DNA from: SAR86 cluster bacterium AG-447-A08
GTDB taxonomy: Bacteria; Pseudomonadota; Gammaproteobacteria; Magnimaribacterales; Magnimaribacteraceae
Direction: 5' to 3'
Length of the DNA: 64,000 nt
Assembly (NCBI GenBank): GCA_003212335.1
Contig: QCQA01000001.1
Span: forward strand, 124,001 to 188,000
Below, piece after piece: positions 57,510-64,000 of this stretch; positions within the stretch are counted from its first letter, which is position 1, and every line of letters starts with the position of its first letter. A model generated the notes under the pieces. The model was not told the origin of the DNA and did not search any database. It saw only the letters and a program-made list of their open reading frames with translations. A program made the translations under genes and the position numbers.

Positions 57510-59720
57510 ATGAAAAATAAATTCAACTTTTTGGGGCTCATATTAATTACTTTCCTTGTGAGCTGCAGTACCTCTGAGGAAGAGCAAATTAAAGAAGAAT
57601 TAACTACGTTAGGTTCAACACAAATAGGTTTAATTGATGACCAAAGAATATTGGATGCAGAATCTGAACCTGGAAATTGGCTAGCTCACGGAAGAACATA
57701 TGAAGAGCGCAGATTTTCCCCATTGACAGGCATAAATAAAGAAAATGTATCTGAGTTAGGCCTTGTATGGTCTAAAGATATGGGAACAAACAGAGCATTA
57801 GAGGCTACCCCTATTGTAGTTGATGGAATTATGTTCTTCACAAGTACTTGGAGTAGAGTTTACGCAGTTGATGCTTTGACTGGAGAAACAATTTGGAAAT
57901 TTGATCCTAAAGTACCTGGAGAATGGGCCAGGAAAGCTTGTTGCGATATTGTAAATAGAGGAGTTGCTGTTTATAACGGCAAAGTTTACTCAGCAAGCTT
58001 AGATGGAAGGCTGTTTGCAATAAATGCTGAAACTGGAGAGTTGGTTTGGGAAGTTGATACTATAATTGATCGAACAAGATCTTATACAATCACAGGTGCA
58101 CCCAGGGTAGCAAAAGGTAAAGTTTATATAGGTAACGGTGGTGCGGAATACGGCGTAAGAGGATATGTTACTGCTTACGATACCGAAAATGGTGATCAAG
58201 TATGGCGTTTCTTTACTGTTCCTGGAAATCCAGACCTAGGGTTTGAAGATCCTGCTATGGAAATGGCTGCCAAAACATGGAAAGGAACTAACTGGTGGGA
58301 ATTTGGTGGTGGTGGAACTGTCTGGAACTCCATAGTCTATGATCCAGATTTCAATAATGTATATCTAGGCGTTGGAAATGGATCTCCTTGGACAAGAGAT
58401 ATCAGATCTCCAGGTGGTGGTGATAACCTTTTCCTATCCTCCATTGTTGCTGTAGATGCTGATACTGGTGTTTATAAATGGCATTATCAAACCACACCTG
58501 AAGATAATTGGGACTATACCGCCGTTCAAGATATGGCTCTAGCAGATATGGAAATTGATGGAGAAATGAAAAAAGTCCTTCTTCAAGCTCCAAAAAATGG
58601 TTTCTTTTATGTTATTGACCGTCAAGACGGAAAAGTTCTAAGAGCTCATCCTTTTGCTGCTGTCACATGGGCTACTCATGTAGATCTAGAAACAGGAAGG
58701 CCAGTTGAGAACCCGGCTGTTGACTATACTGATAATGGAGCTTGGGTTTTACCTGGTCCACTAGGAGCCCACAACTGGCAAGCCATGTCTATAGATCTTG
58801 AAGCTGGATTGGCTTATATACCTACGCAAGAAAATCCTTTTTTCTATGCAATACAAGAAGATTATAAAAAAACCGGAGTATTTAAATGGACTCCTGGTCA
58901 ATGGAATATGGGTATTGAAATGAGTTCTTTAGCTCAAAATATTCTTAATAATCTAGAATCTCAGCCAAAACCAGGAGGTTTTTTGAAAGCTTTTGATCCA
59001 CTCACGGGTGAAACAAAATGGTCAGTACCAATTCCTCATTACTGGAATGGAGGCGTTCTAGGCACAGCTGGGGGGCTCGTATTCCAAGGAGATGCCCTTG
59101 GCATGTTCTCAGCTTATGATAAGGATACTGGAGAGAGATTATGGGAATTTAATACCTATACCTCAATGTTAGCTCCACCTATAACATTCGAAATAGATGG
59201 AGAACAGTATGTTTCTATCCTGACAGGTTCTGGAGGAGGTGATTTATTTGGCGGAGAGCCTTTGCCTCCAATAGAAATCCAAGCTTCATTAACTTACAAC
59301 AATTTTGGTAGATTATTAGTTTTTAAGTTGGGCGGTAAAGAGACGTTACCAATTCCTGATGTTAGAGACAAAACAATACCTGAGCAAAAACTTGTACAGG
59401 TTAGTATTGATCAATTGCAAGATGGAGAAAGCAAATACAATCAAAACTGTGCTGTTTGCCATGGATTTGTTGTCAAGTCTGCAGGTGGCATACCCGACTT
59501 ACGTAAAATGACAGCAGGAACGCATGATGCATTTAACCAAATTGTACTAGAAGGTCTTTTGGCTAGTAATGGAATGGCTTCCTTTTCAGATGTACTCTCT
59601 GAACAAGAAGTTGAAAACATACATCATTATGTCAGAGCCAGAGCGCACGAGGATAGAGAAGTTGCCTTAGGAAATATGGAAGCTCCTCAGTTTACTTGGT
59701 TTGGTCAAGAGGAAGAATAG
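57510..59720 (+). CDS. PQQ-dependent dehydrogenase lipoprotein with C-terminal cytochrome c
   Basis: Periplasmic quinoprotein that oxidises alcohols or sugars and passes electrons to its own haem. Signal peptide and lipobox FLVSC (C19) precede an eight-bladed propeller. The PQQ-site vicinal cysteines are in RKACCDIVNRG, and the W-box-like repeats (EAGLAYIPTQENPFF and others) are visible. The C-terminal domain has the haem motif CAVCH. ATG 57510 is preferred because GGAG lies six bases ahead; ATGs at 57498 and 57504 are alternatives. Length is 736 residues. Confidence 0.92.
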   Translation: MKNKFNFLGLILITFLVSCSTSEEEQIKEELTTLGSTQIGLIDDQRILDAESEPGNWLAHGRTYEERRFSPLTGINKENVSELGLVWSKDMGTNRALEATPIVVDGIMFFTSTWSRVYAVDALTGETIWKFDPKVPGEWARKACCDIVNRGVAVYNGKVYSASLDGRLFAINAETGELVWEVDTIIDRTRSYTITGAPRVAKGKVYIGNGGAEYGVRGYVTAYDTENGDQVWRFFTVPGNPDLGFEDPAMEMAAKTWKGTNWWEFGGGGTVWNSIVYDPDFNNVYLGVGNGSPWTRDIRSPGGGDNLFLSSIVAVDADTGVYKWHYQTTPEDNWDYTAVQDMALADMEIDGEMKKVLLQAPKNGFFYVIDRQDGKVLRAHPFAAVTWATHVDLETGRPVENPAVDYTDNGAWVLPGPLGAHNWQAMSIDLEAGLAYIPTQENPFFYAIQEDYKKTGVFKWTPGQWNMGIEMSSLAQNILNNLESQPKPGGFLKAFDPLTGETKWSVPIPHYWNGGVLGTAGGLVFQGDALGMFSAYDKDTGERLWEFNTYTSMLAPPITFEIDGEQYVSILTGSGGGDLFGGEPLPPIEIQASLTYNNFGRLLVFKLGGKETLPIPDVRDKTIPEQKLVQVSIDQLQDGESKYNQNCAVCHGFVVKSAGGIPDLRKMTAGTHDAFNQIVLEGLLASNGMASFSDVLSEQEVENIHHYVRARAHEDREVALGNMEAPQFTWFGQEEE

Positions 59721-59721
59721 A

Positions 59722-60282
59722 TTACTGATCTAAGATCAGTGTTTTGGGGGGAAGTTCAGGCGGAGGCACTTCAACAAATTCGAACGAAGGCCTTCCTTGT
59801 TCTGGCTCCCCTTCCGTTACATCATAAGGGGTAGATTTCTCACCTTTGTTATCCTTATTTAGGACTCCATAAGTTTTCTTTCCATTCAATCTTTCGCCTT
59901 CTTGCAATTTATGCAGTGCTTCTTGAGCAATTCTATGGTTTTCCTTATTCCACTGTAAATTGAATGCTCTGGGGTCTCCTATTGGCTTTTTGTACTCATC
60001 TATTTCTTTTATCCAGAGGAACAATTCTCCTTCATTGCTTTTACTTTTATTAGGCTCTTGAATAACTACCCATAGAATATTGAAATCATCAGGTAAATCC
60101 TCCGATGTTGGCCATCCTAAGACCCCGACATAACCCTTCCAGCTGTAAATATAGAATAAAGAAACAGCAAAAATTGATATTAGTTTTACTTTCTTAGTGA
60201 AATTTGTATAAAAACAAAAAACTAAGAGAAGTGCTGCAATTACAGCATAAGAAATGCTTAAAATTAATCTCTCCTCTAGCAT
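59722..60282 (-). CDS. Unrecognised membrane protein of the ExbB/ExbD-like operon
   Basis: A 186-residue protein I do not recognise. Two hydrophobic segments (about residues 6-28 and 32-48) are followed by a hydrophilic domain with FNILWVVIQEPNK and GELFLWIKEID, then an acidic, proline-rich tail ending EVPPPELPPKTLILDQ. It is third in an operon after a channel-like and an ExbD-like gene, with a one-base gap to the latter, and ends two bases from convergent PQQ dehydrogenase. A subunit of the same complex is the simplest reading. Confidence 0.65.
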   Translation of the reverse strand: MLEERLILSISYAVIAALLLVFCFYTNFTKKVKLISIFAVSLFYIYSWKGYVGVLGWPTSEDLPDDFNILWVVIQEPNKSKSNEGELFLWIKEIDEYKKPIGDPRAFNLQWNKENHRIAQEALHKLQEGERLNGKKTYGVLNKDNKGEKSTPYDVTEGEPEQGRPSFEFVEVPPPELPPKTLILDQ

Positions 60283-60283
60283 G

Positions 60284-60898
60284 CTATTTTCTTCCTAAAG
60301 CCTTTGTGAGTAATCTTTTCGGTAATTGATTAAGGTTAGAGATTTCTTTAGCTCCATCTACTGAAAACCTAAGTGCTGTTATTTCATCACCCACTCCATT
60401 CAAGAAATGTTGACCATAGTATATTAGCTCAACAGTTGGGTTTAGTTTTTCTACTTTTACAGTTACTGGTAAAGGTTCTTTGTAGTTTGATTTATAGTGC
60501 AATAAATTAATTACATACTCGCCTGTTTGAAGCCCTCTAACTGTAACAGTCTCTTGGTTTATAGGATTTGATACAACTTCTCCTTCCGTCTTTATAGAAT
60601 CAGCTAAATTGCCTCTATCATCTCGGTCTAAATGCATCAAACCAGTGTCTCTATTGTGATACCAGACAAGGCCCCCTTGAGGATCTTCAACTACTGCATC
60701 AACATCATCTGGATGTTCATCAGGCCATTGAACAGAAATTAAGACTTCTGCTTTAGTATTAATATTCCCAGATTCTTCAGAATTATTGATAAGCATGAAA
60801 GCTATAGCAAACATGAATGCAAAACCAAGAAGAGCATTAAAAAGGAGATCAGTGAATACATCTTGCTCTTCTGATTTAAGCAAAGTTTTATGCTTCAT
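60284..60898 (-). CDS. ExbD/MotB-like protein with an unusual periplasmic domain
   Basis: A 204-residue single-span protein. The segment VFTDLLFNALLGFAFMFAIA (14-33) carries D17 at the cytoplasmic end, as in ExbD, TolR and MotB. The periplasmic domain (from residue 45) has VQWPDEHPDDVDAVVEDPQG and NRDTGLMHLDRDDRGN, resembling the acidic DPxG/LDxD pattern of DUF2135-type beta-sandwich domains, then LQTGEYVINLLHY. The start overlaps the ExbB-like stop by four bases. I know of no named function for this combination. Confidence 0.72.
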   Translation of the reverse strand: MKHKTLLKSEEQDVFTDLLFNALLGFAFMFAIAFMLINNSEESGNINTKAEVLISVQWPDEHPDDVDAVVEDPQGGLVWYHNRDTGLMHLDRDDRGNLADSIKTEGEVVSNPINQETVTVRGLQTGEYVINLLHYKSNYKEPLPVTVKVEKLNPTVELIYYGQHFLNGVGDEITALRFSVDGAKEISNLNQLPKRLLTKALGRK

Positions 60899-61500
60899 TT
60901 ATACTTGGAGCTAATGTGATTGAGAGTCTGGCTCAAACTTGTATCAAGAATAAAATACTGAAATTTGAGTATCATGCTAGTCAATAGGCCAGTCAAAGTT
61001 GTGTACAAAGCAACAGCCATTCCACCACTCATAGTGGATAATAATTTTTGGAGAATCTGAGGATCAAAATCCTTTATTTCTCCAATAGGGAGTAGCATGA
61101 GGATAAAACCTATGACAGTACCTGTTAGCCCTAATTTGAGCAATACATCTATAGCTAAATAACCCAAGGAGTGCCTGTTACTGAGCTCATCCTCAACAAG
61201 AGAAATGTCTCTTTCTTCTTGAGATTTATTTTTTTCTAAAAGCAATCTTCCAATTAAAGTCTTGCTAGAAGGATCATCTAAACTAGATATTTCTTTATCT
61301 AAAGAAATGGCAATATAGAACCAATGAATGGTAGACAAAAAATAGATAGCAAGAATTAGTAACGAAATCTTGCTTCTGTCTGACTCTATTATCAAAGCAA
61401 TCAGGTCTAGTTGATACAATAAATAGAAAGAGAAAAGTATCAGAGTAAGTACTAGCGATGCTTTTAGTAACAAGTAATTTGGCCTTTTAGAAATTAACAT
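60895..61500 (-). CDS. MotA/TolQ/ExbB-like proton channel protein
   Basis: A 201-residue inner-membrane protein with four predicted segments (about residues 11-29, 45-65, 115-138 and 158-180). The channel signature is in the last two: LKLGLTGTVIGFILML and MSGGMAVALYTTLTGLL, with threonines at the positions that line the ExbB/TolQ proton path. It lacks a long cytoplasmic loop. It is the first gene of the three-gene operon, starting two bases after the GFA gene's stop. Confidence 0.85.
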   Translation of the reverse strand: MLISKRPNYLLLKASLVLTLILFSFYLLYQLDLIALIIESDRSKISLLILAIYFLSTIHWFYIAISLDKEISSLDDPSSKTLIGRLLLEKNKSQEERDISLVEDELSNRHSLGYLAIDVLLKLGLTGTVIGFILMLLPIGEIKDFDPQILQKLLSTMSGGMAVALYTTLTGLLTSMILKFQYFILDTSLSQTLNHISSKYK

Positions 61501-61502
61501 AA

Positions 61503-61859
61503 TTAATCGTGACTAGCTCCATCTATCAGGTTTATCTTTGTTTCGGTTGGTATCAATATATCATCAACACACATTATATTAATACTTATCTGAGATGGGT
61601 CCCTTCTTCGAACATGATGGGTATAAACACCACAAATATTACAAAAAAAGTGTTTAGCGATTTTTTTATTCCACTGATAAATTTGCAAATTATTTTGTCC
61701 ACTTTGAAGTACAAAGTTTTCTTTACTTATCGGCTTCATAATAATTGCTTTCTTTAAACACAAAGTGCAGTTGCACTCGTAAAGCCCATCCAATATTTGA
61801 TCAGTAAAAAAACTAAATCTGACTTCTTTACAATGGCAAGATCCGAAATACTCCGTCAT
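61503..61859 (-). CDS. GFA/CENP-V family zinc protein
   Basis: A 118-residue protein with the glutathione-dependent formaldehyde-activating (GFA) fold: CHC (residues 8-10), CNCTLC and CNICGV provide the zinc cysteines. Many members are of unknown activity; only some react with S-hydroxymethyl-glutathione. It overlaps the SDR gene by one base. Confidence 0.85.
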   Translation of the reverse strand: MTEYFGSCHCKEVRFSFFTDQILDGLYECNCTLCLKKAIIMKPISKENFVLQSGQNNLQIYQWNKKIAKHFFCNICGVYTHHVRRRDPSQISINIMCVDDILIPTETKINLIDGASHD

Positions 61860-62641
61860 TAGATATGTCCTGCTTGACCTCCATCAACTTCAATGGAAGT
61901 GCCGCTTATGTAAGAGGCTGCTTCGGAGCATAAAAAAGTAACCAAAGATGCTACTTCTTCTGAAGTACCATAGCGCCCTACTGGTACTGAGGATCCATTT
62001 GCCTTGATGACATCTTCCATCTTACCACCAGTAGCTTCAGCAATTTCTGTTGCAGCCCTCTCCCACATAGCGGTATGAATAAGACCAGGAAGAACAGAAT
62101 TAATAAGGACTCCATCTGATCCATACTTTTTTGCCAATGATTTTGATATAGAAATCATGGCAGCTTTAGTAGCTCCATAATCAATTAATGCTGCATTAGG
62201 ATACTTTCCTGCCGAACTAGAAATCATAACAACTCTGCCCCATTTATTTTCTCGCATAGCAGGCAGAAATGCTCTTGTACATCTTACAGCAGACAAAAGA
62301 TTAAGTTCATGCAATTCTTGCCAATCTTCATCAGTCATATATAAAAAATTTCTAGATGGTGAAGCGCCAACATTATTAACTAAAATATCAACTTCACCTT
62401 CAGATAAAGTACTATCTATAAAAGATTGCGTTGACTCTTTGTTACCCATATCAGCAACAAAGCCCTTTATAGAGCCCTTATTGACTTCTAAAGATGCTAA
62501 CTTCTTAACTGACTCTTCTGTTCGAGCACAAAAGAAAACATCAGCTCCATGTTCGGCAAGCATCTTCACTGTTGCTTCACCGATACCTAAACTTGCACCT
62601 GTTACAACTGCCTTTTTACCACTTAGGTCTAAATTAATCAT
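61859..62641 (-). CDS. Short-chain dehydrogenase/reductase
   Basis: A 260-residue Rossmann-fold oxidoreductase with the cofactor motif VTGASLGIGEATV, NNVGAS, the catalytic serine in MISSSAGKYP and the YxxxK motif YGATKAA. The C-terminal GGQAGHI end is typical of the family. Cofactor and substrate are not determined. It overlaps the GNAT gene by eight bases and the GFA gene by one. Confidence 0.9.
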   Translation of the reverse strand: MINLDLSGKKAVVTGASLGIGEATVKMLAEHGADVFFCARTEESVKKLASLEVNKGSIKGFVADMGNKESTQSFIDSTLSEGEVDILVNNVGASPSRNFLYMTDEDWQELHELNLLSAVRCTRAFLPAMRENKWGRVVMISSSAGKYPNAALIDYGATKAAMISISKSLAKKYGSDGVLINSVLPGLIHTAMWERAATEIAEATGGKMEDVIKANGSSVPVGRYGTSEEVASLVTFLCSEAASYISGTSIEVDGGQAGHI

Positions 62642-63113
62642 TTTCCTCTCCTAAAATTAAATTCATTTTTGTATTTCCCCTATCATACCTATCATCGTCG
62701 TTAAGTTCATTTAATACAAAGCCAGCTGAGAGGTATAGATTTAAAGCAGGTTTCAATACATCGTTGGTAATTAAGAAAATCTCACTCGCGTTCTTTTCTA
62801 TTGAGAAGTCTATACAACGTCTTAATAGTTTTTTTCCAATGCCTAGTCCTTGAAGATTTTTTGCAACAGCCATTTTTGCTAACTCATAAACACCGTTACT
62901 TGTTGGAATCATTGCTGCAGTGCCAACTACATCATCATTCAAAATAGCAAAAAAAATCTCGCCTCCCTTTTCCATTACATAAGACTCAGGATTTTGAAGT
63001 GTTTTAAGATCTTCTTCCTCCATGACAAAATACTCTTCTATCCATTGTCTGTTTAGGTATTCAAAATCTGATTTGTAATCTAGCTTAAAAGGAACTATTT
63101 TTAGATTATCCAT
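62634..63113 (-). CDS. GNAT-family N-acetyltransferase
   Basis: A 159-residue acetyltransferase with the acetyl-CoA-binding motif AVAKNLQGLGIGKKLLRRC and the later LYLSAGFVL. The opening NLKIVPFKLDYKSDFEYLNRQWIEEYF is typical of a substrate-variable GNAT subgroup. It overlaps the nucleosidase gene by eight bases and the SDR gene by eight, in one operon. Confidence 0.88.
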   Translation of the reverse strand: MDNLKIVPFKLDYKSDFEYLNRQWIEEYFVMEEEDLKTLQNPESYVMEKGGEIFFAILNDDVVGTAAMIPTSNGVYELAKMAVAKNLQGLGIGKKLLRRCIDFSIEKNASEIFLITNDVLKPALNLYLSAGFVLNELNDDDRYDRGNTKMNLILGEEND

Positions 63114-63666
63114 TGAGAGATTCCAAATAAATTTGAAAAGCTTTGCTTCCGTTGGTTACATTCTTTTTCCAATCATCAGATGCACCTTCATTAGCTTGAT
63201 CACTAATGTATTTGAAACAAAAGTAGTTAATTTCTTCTTTTAGGCAAAGCTTCGCAAGTGCGTATGCTTCCATGTCATATAAATCAGTTTTAATTTCTTG
63301 GTTTGTAGTAACGAAATTATCTCCCGTACCACAACTCAATCCAGGTCTATCTAAAGTAATATCATTTATCTCATCATTGAGAGTTACACCAAGCGGTAGC
63401 CCTATATCCCTTAAGTCCATGTCTCTTTGCTTGAAAGTAGTTACTTCGTGTAGACCTTGCAAATCTGACCTCGAAGAACCTGCAGTTCCAAAATTTATAA
63501 TATTAACCGGCTTATCTTCCTTCAATGCCCGGTAAACTGAGATTAAAGCATTCACTTTTCCAATCCCGGTATAGACAATCCTCCATCCATTCGCTTGTTC
63601 TAAATTGAATTCCTCTTCCATTGCAATTGCAATGAGAGTATTTTCTTTTGTTAAGCTAGTCTTCAT
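63106..63666 (-). CDS. Short MTA/SAH nucleosidase-like protein
   Basis: A 186-residue protein of the purine-nucleosidase (PNP/UDP phosphorylase) fold. It keeps IAMEEEF (residue cluster of the catalytic glutamate), FGTAGSS, the DMEAYALAKL substrate-binding segment and the catalytic aspartate of ISDQANE. It is shorter than typical MTA/SAH nucleosidases (about 230). It overlaps apt by 11 bases, so it probably frees adenine that apt salvages. Confidence 0.8.
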   Translation of the reverse strand: MKTSLTKENTLIAIAMEEEFNLEQANGWRIVYTGIGKVNALISVYRALKEDKPVNIINFGTAGSSRSDLQGLHEVTTFKQRDMDLRDIGLPLGVTLNDEINDITLDRPGLSCGTGDNFVTTNQEIKTDLYDMEAYALAKLCLKEEINYFCFKYISDQANEGASDDWKKNVTNGSKAFQIYLESLNG

Positions 63667-64000
63667 AGCTTATGAGGCTGATAATGGGCATATTGAGAGC
63701 AGATGAACCCTTAAGAGACTTCAGTTCAATGACAACAGCCCCTGCTACTACATTGGCACCAAGAGACTCTAATAGTTCTTTAGAACATTGCATTGACCCT
63801 CCTGTTGCTAACAGATCATCTACAATAACTATTGATTTACCCTCTAGATCTTTCTTTTGAACAGTTAATGAATTACTGCCGTATTCAAGCTCATAACTCT
63901 TTTCAATGAGCTCTCCTGGAAGCTTATTGGGCTTTCTTATCATTAATGCACCTTGGCCCAAGTTTTCTGCAACTAAAGTACAAAATAAAAAACCTCTAGC
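63656..64000 (-). CDS. apt: Adenine phosphoribosyltransferase, partial
   Basis: The 3' part of a gene running off the window; 114 residues are visible, beginning ARGFLF. The PRPP-binding motif is IVIVDDLLATGGSMQ, and the earlier RKPNKLPGELIEK is characteristic of Apt. The frame is open to the window edge, so the true start lies beyond it and an internal TTG at 63961 is not a start. Confidence 0.9.
   Translation of the reverse strand, partial: ARGFLFCTLVAENLGQGALMIRKPNKLPGELIEKSYELEYGSNSLTVQKKDLEGKSIVIVDDLLATGGSMQCSKELLESLGANVVAGAVVIELKSLKGSSALNMPIISLISYED

Overview
This window is a gene-dense, AT-rich chromosomal segment of a Gram-negative bacterium, most probably a marine gammaproteobacterium with a streamlined genome of the SAR86 type. 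That placement is an inference from gene order and content, with no rRNA or tRNA to confirm it. Reading down the minus strand, the block leuC-leuD-leuB-asd-fimV(short)-truA-trpF-...-accD-folC-dedD-cvpA-purF is the order seen in Pseudomonas-type gammaproteobacteria, here with trpB and trpA between trpF and accD. No intergenic gap exceeds 300 bases (the longest, about 230 bases, lies before the TonB receptor gene), many neighbours overlap by 1-8 bases, and several convergent pairs share their stop codons. I saw no insertion sequence, prophage, CRISPR array, tRNA or rRNA.

Region by region. 0-2.3 kb: umuC (start at the window edge), a MiaE-type tRNA hydroxylase and a DUF1289 protein. 2.4-6.5 kb: aconitase B facing purF. 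6.5-17.4 kb: one long minus-strand run for purine (purF), folate (folC), fatty acid (accD), tryptophan (trpFBA), pseudouridine (truA), aspartate-family (asd) and leucine (leuBDC) synthesis. 17.4-19.3 kb: aroC and a divergent HAD phosphatase. 19.3-23.9 kb: a thrH-prpB-prpC-prpD-yqhA operon for the methylcitrate cycle; acnB at 2.4 kb can supply the aconitase step. 23.9-28.1 kb: an IMP/GMP-type 5'-nucleotidase and lexA, divergent around a perfect SOS box, then topA. 28.2-34.9 kb: pyrD and a YjbE/F/H-like set with a Wza/KpsD-like exporter, probably for an exopolysaccharide; the YjbE-like protein carries large tandem repeats. 34.9-37.2 kb: nadK, a queuosine-precursor transporter and a sirtuin.

37.2-44.7 kb: a catabolic and lipid region with a zinc alcohol dehydrogenase, a paired acyl-CoA dehydrogenase, mazG, an acyltransferase, two thioredoxin-fold transferases/isomerases and a metallo-beta-lactamase-fold hydrolase. 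44.8-49.0 kb: Prc protease, exonuclease III, TadA, DUF2237 and a GNAT enzyme. 49.2-51.7 kb: a TonB-dependent receptor ending at a strong bidirectional terminator. 51.8-59.7 kb: a second accessory block with an amidohydrolase lipoprotein, a class III CoA transferase, an MFS transporter, an enoyl-CoA hydratase-like protein, a CIA30 protein and a PQQ dehydrogenase-cytochrome c lipoprotein. 59.7-61.5 kb: a three-gene operon with an ExbB/TolQ-like channel, an ExbD-like protein with an unfamiliar periplasmic domain, and an unrecognised membrane protein; this is the best candidate for an undescribed system. 61.5-64 kb: a GFA protein, an SDR, a GNAT enzyme and a purine-salvage pair (nucleosidase plus apt, cut by the window end).

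The genes suggest a heterotroph that makes its own amino acids and nucleotides, takes up substrates through TonB receptors, and oxidises alcohols, acyl-CoAs and propionate. LexA here is fully canonical, and umuC in the same window suggests an SOS-inducible translesion pathway.
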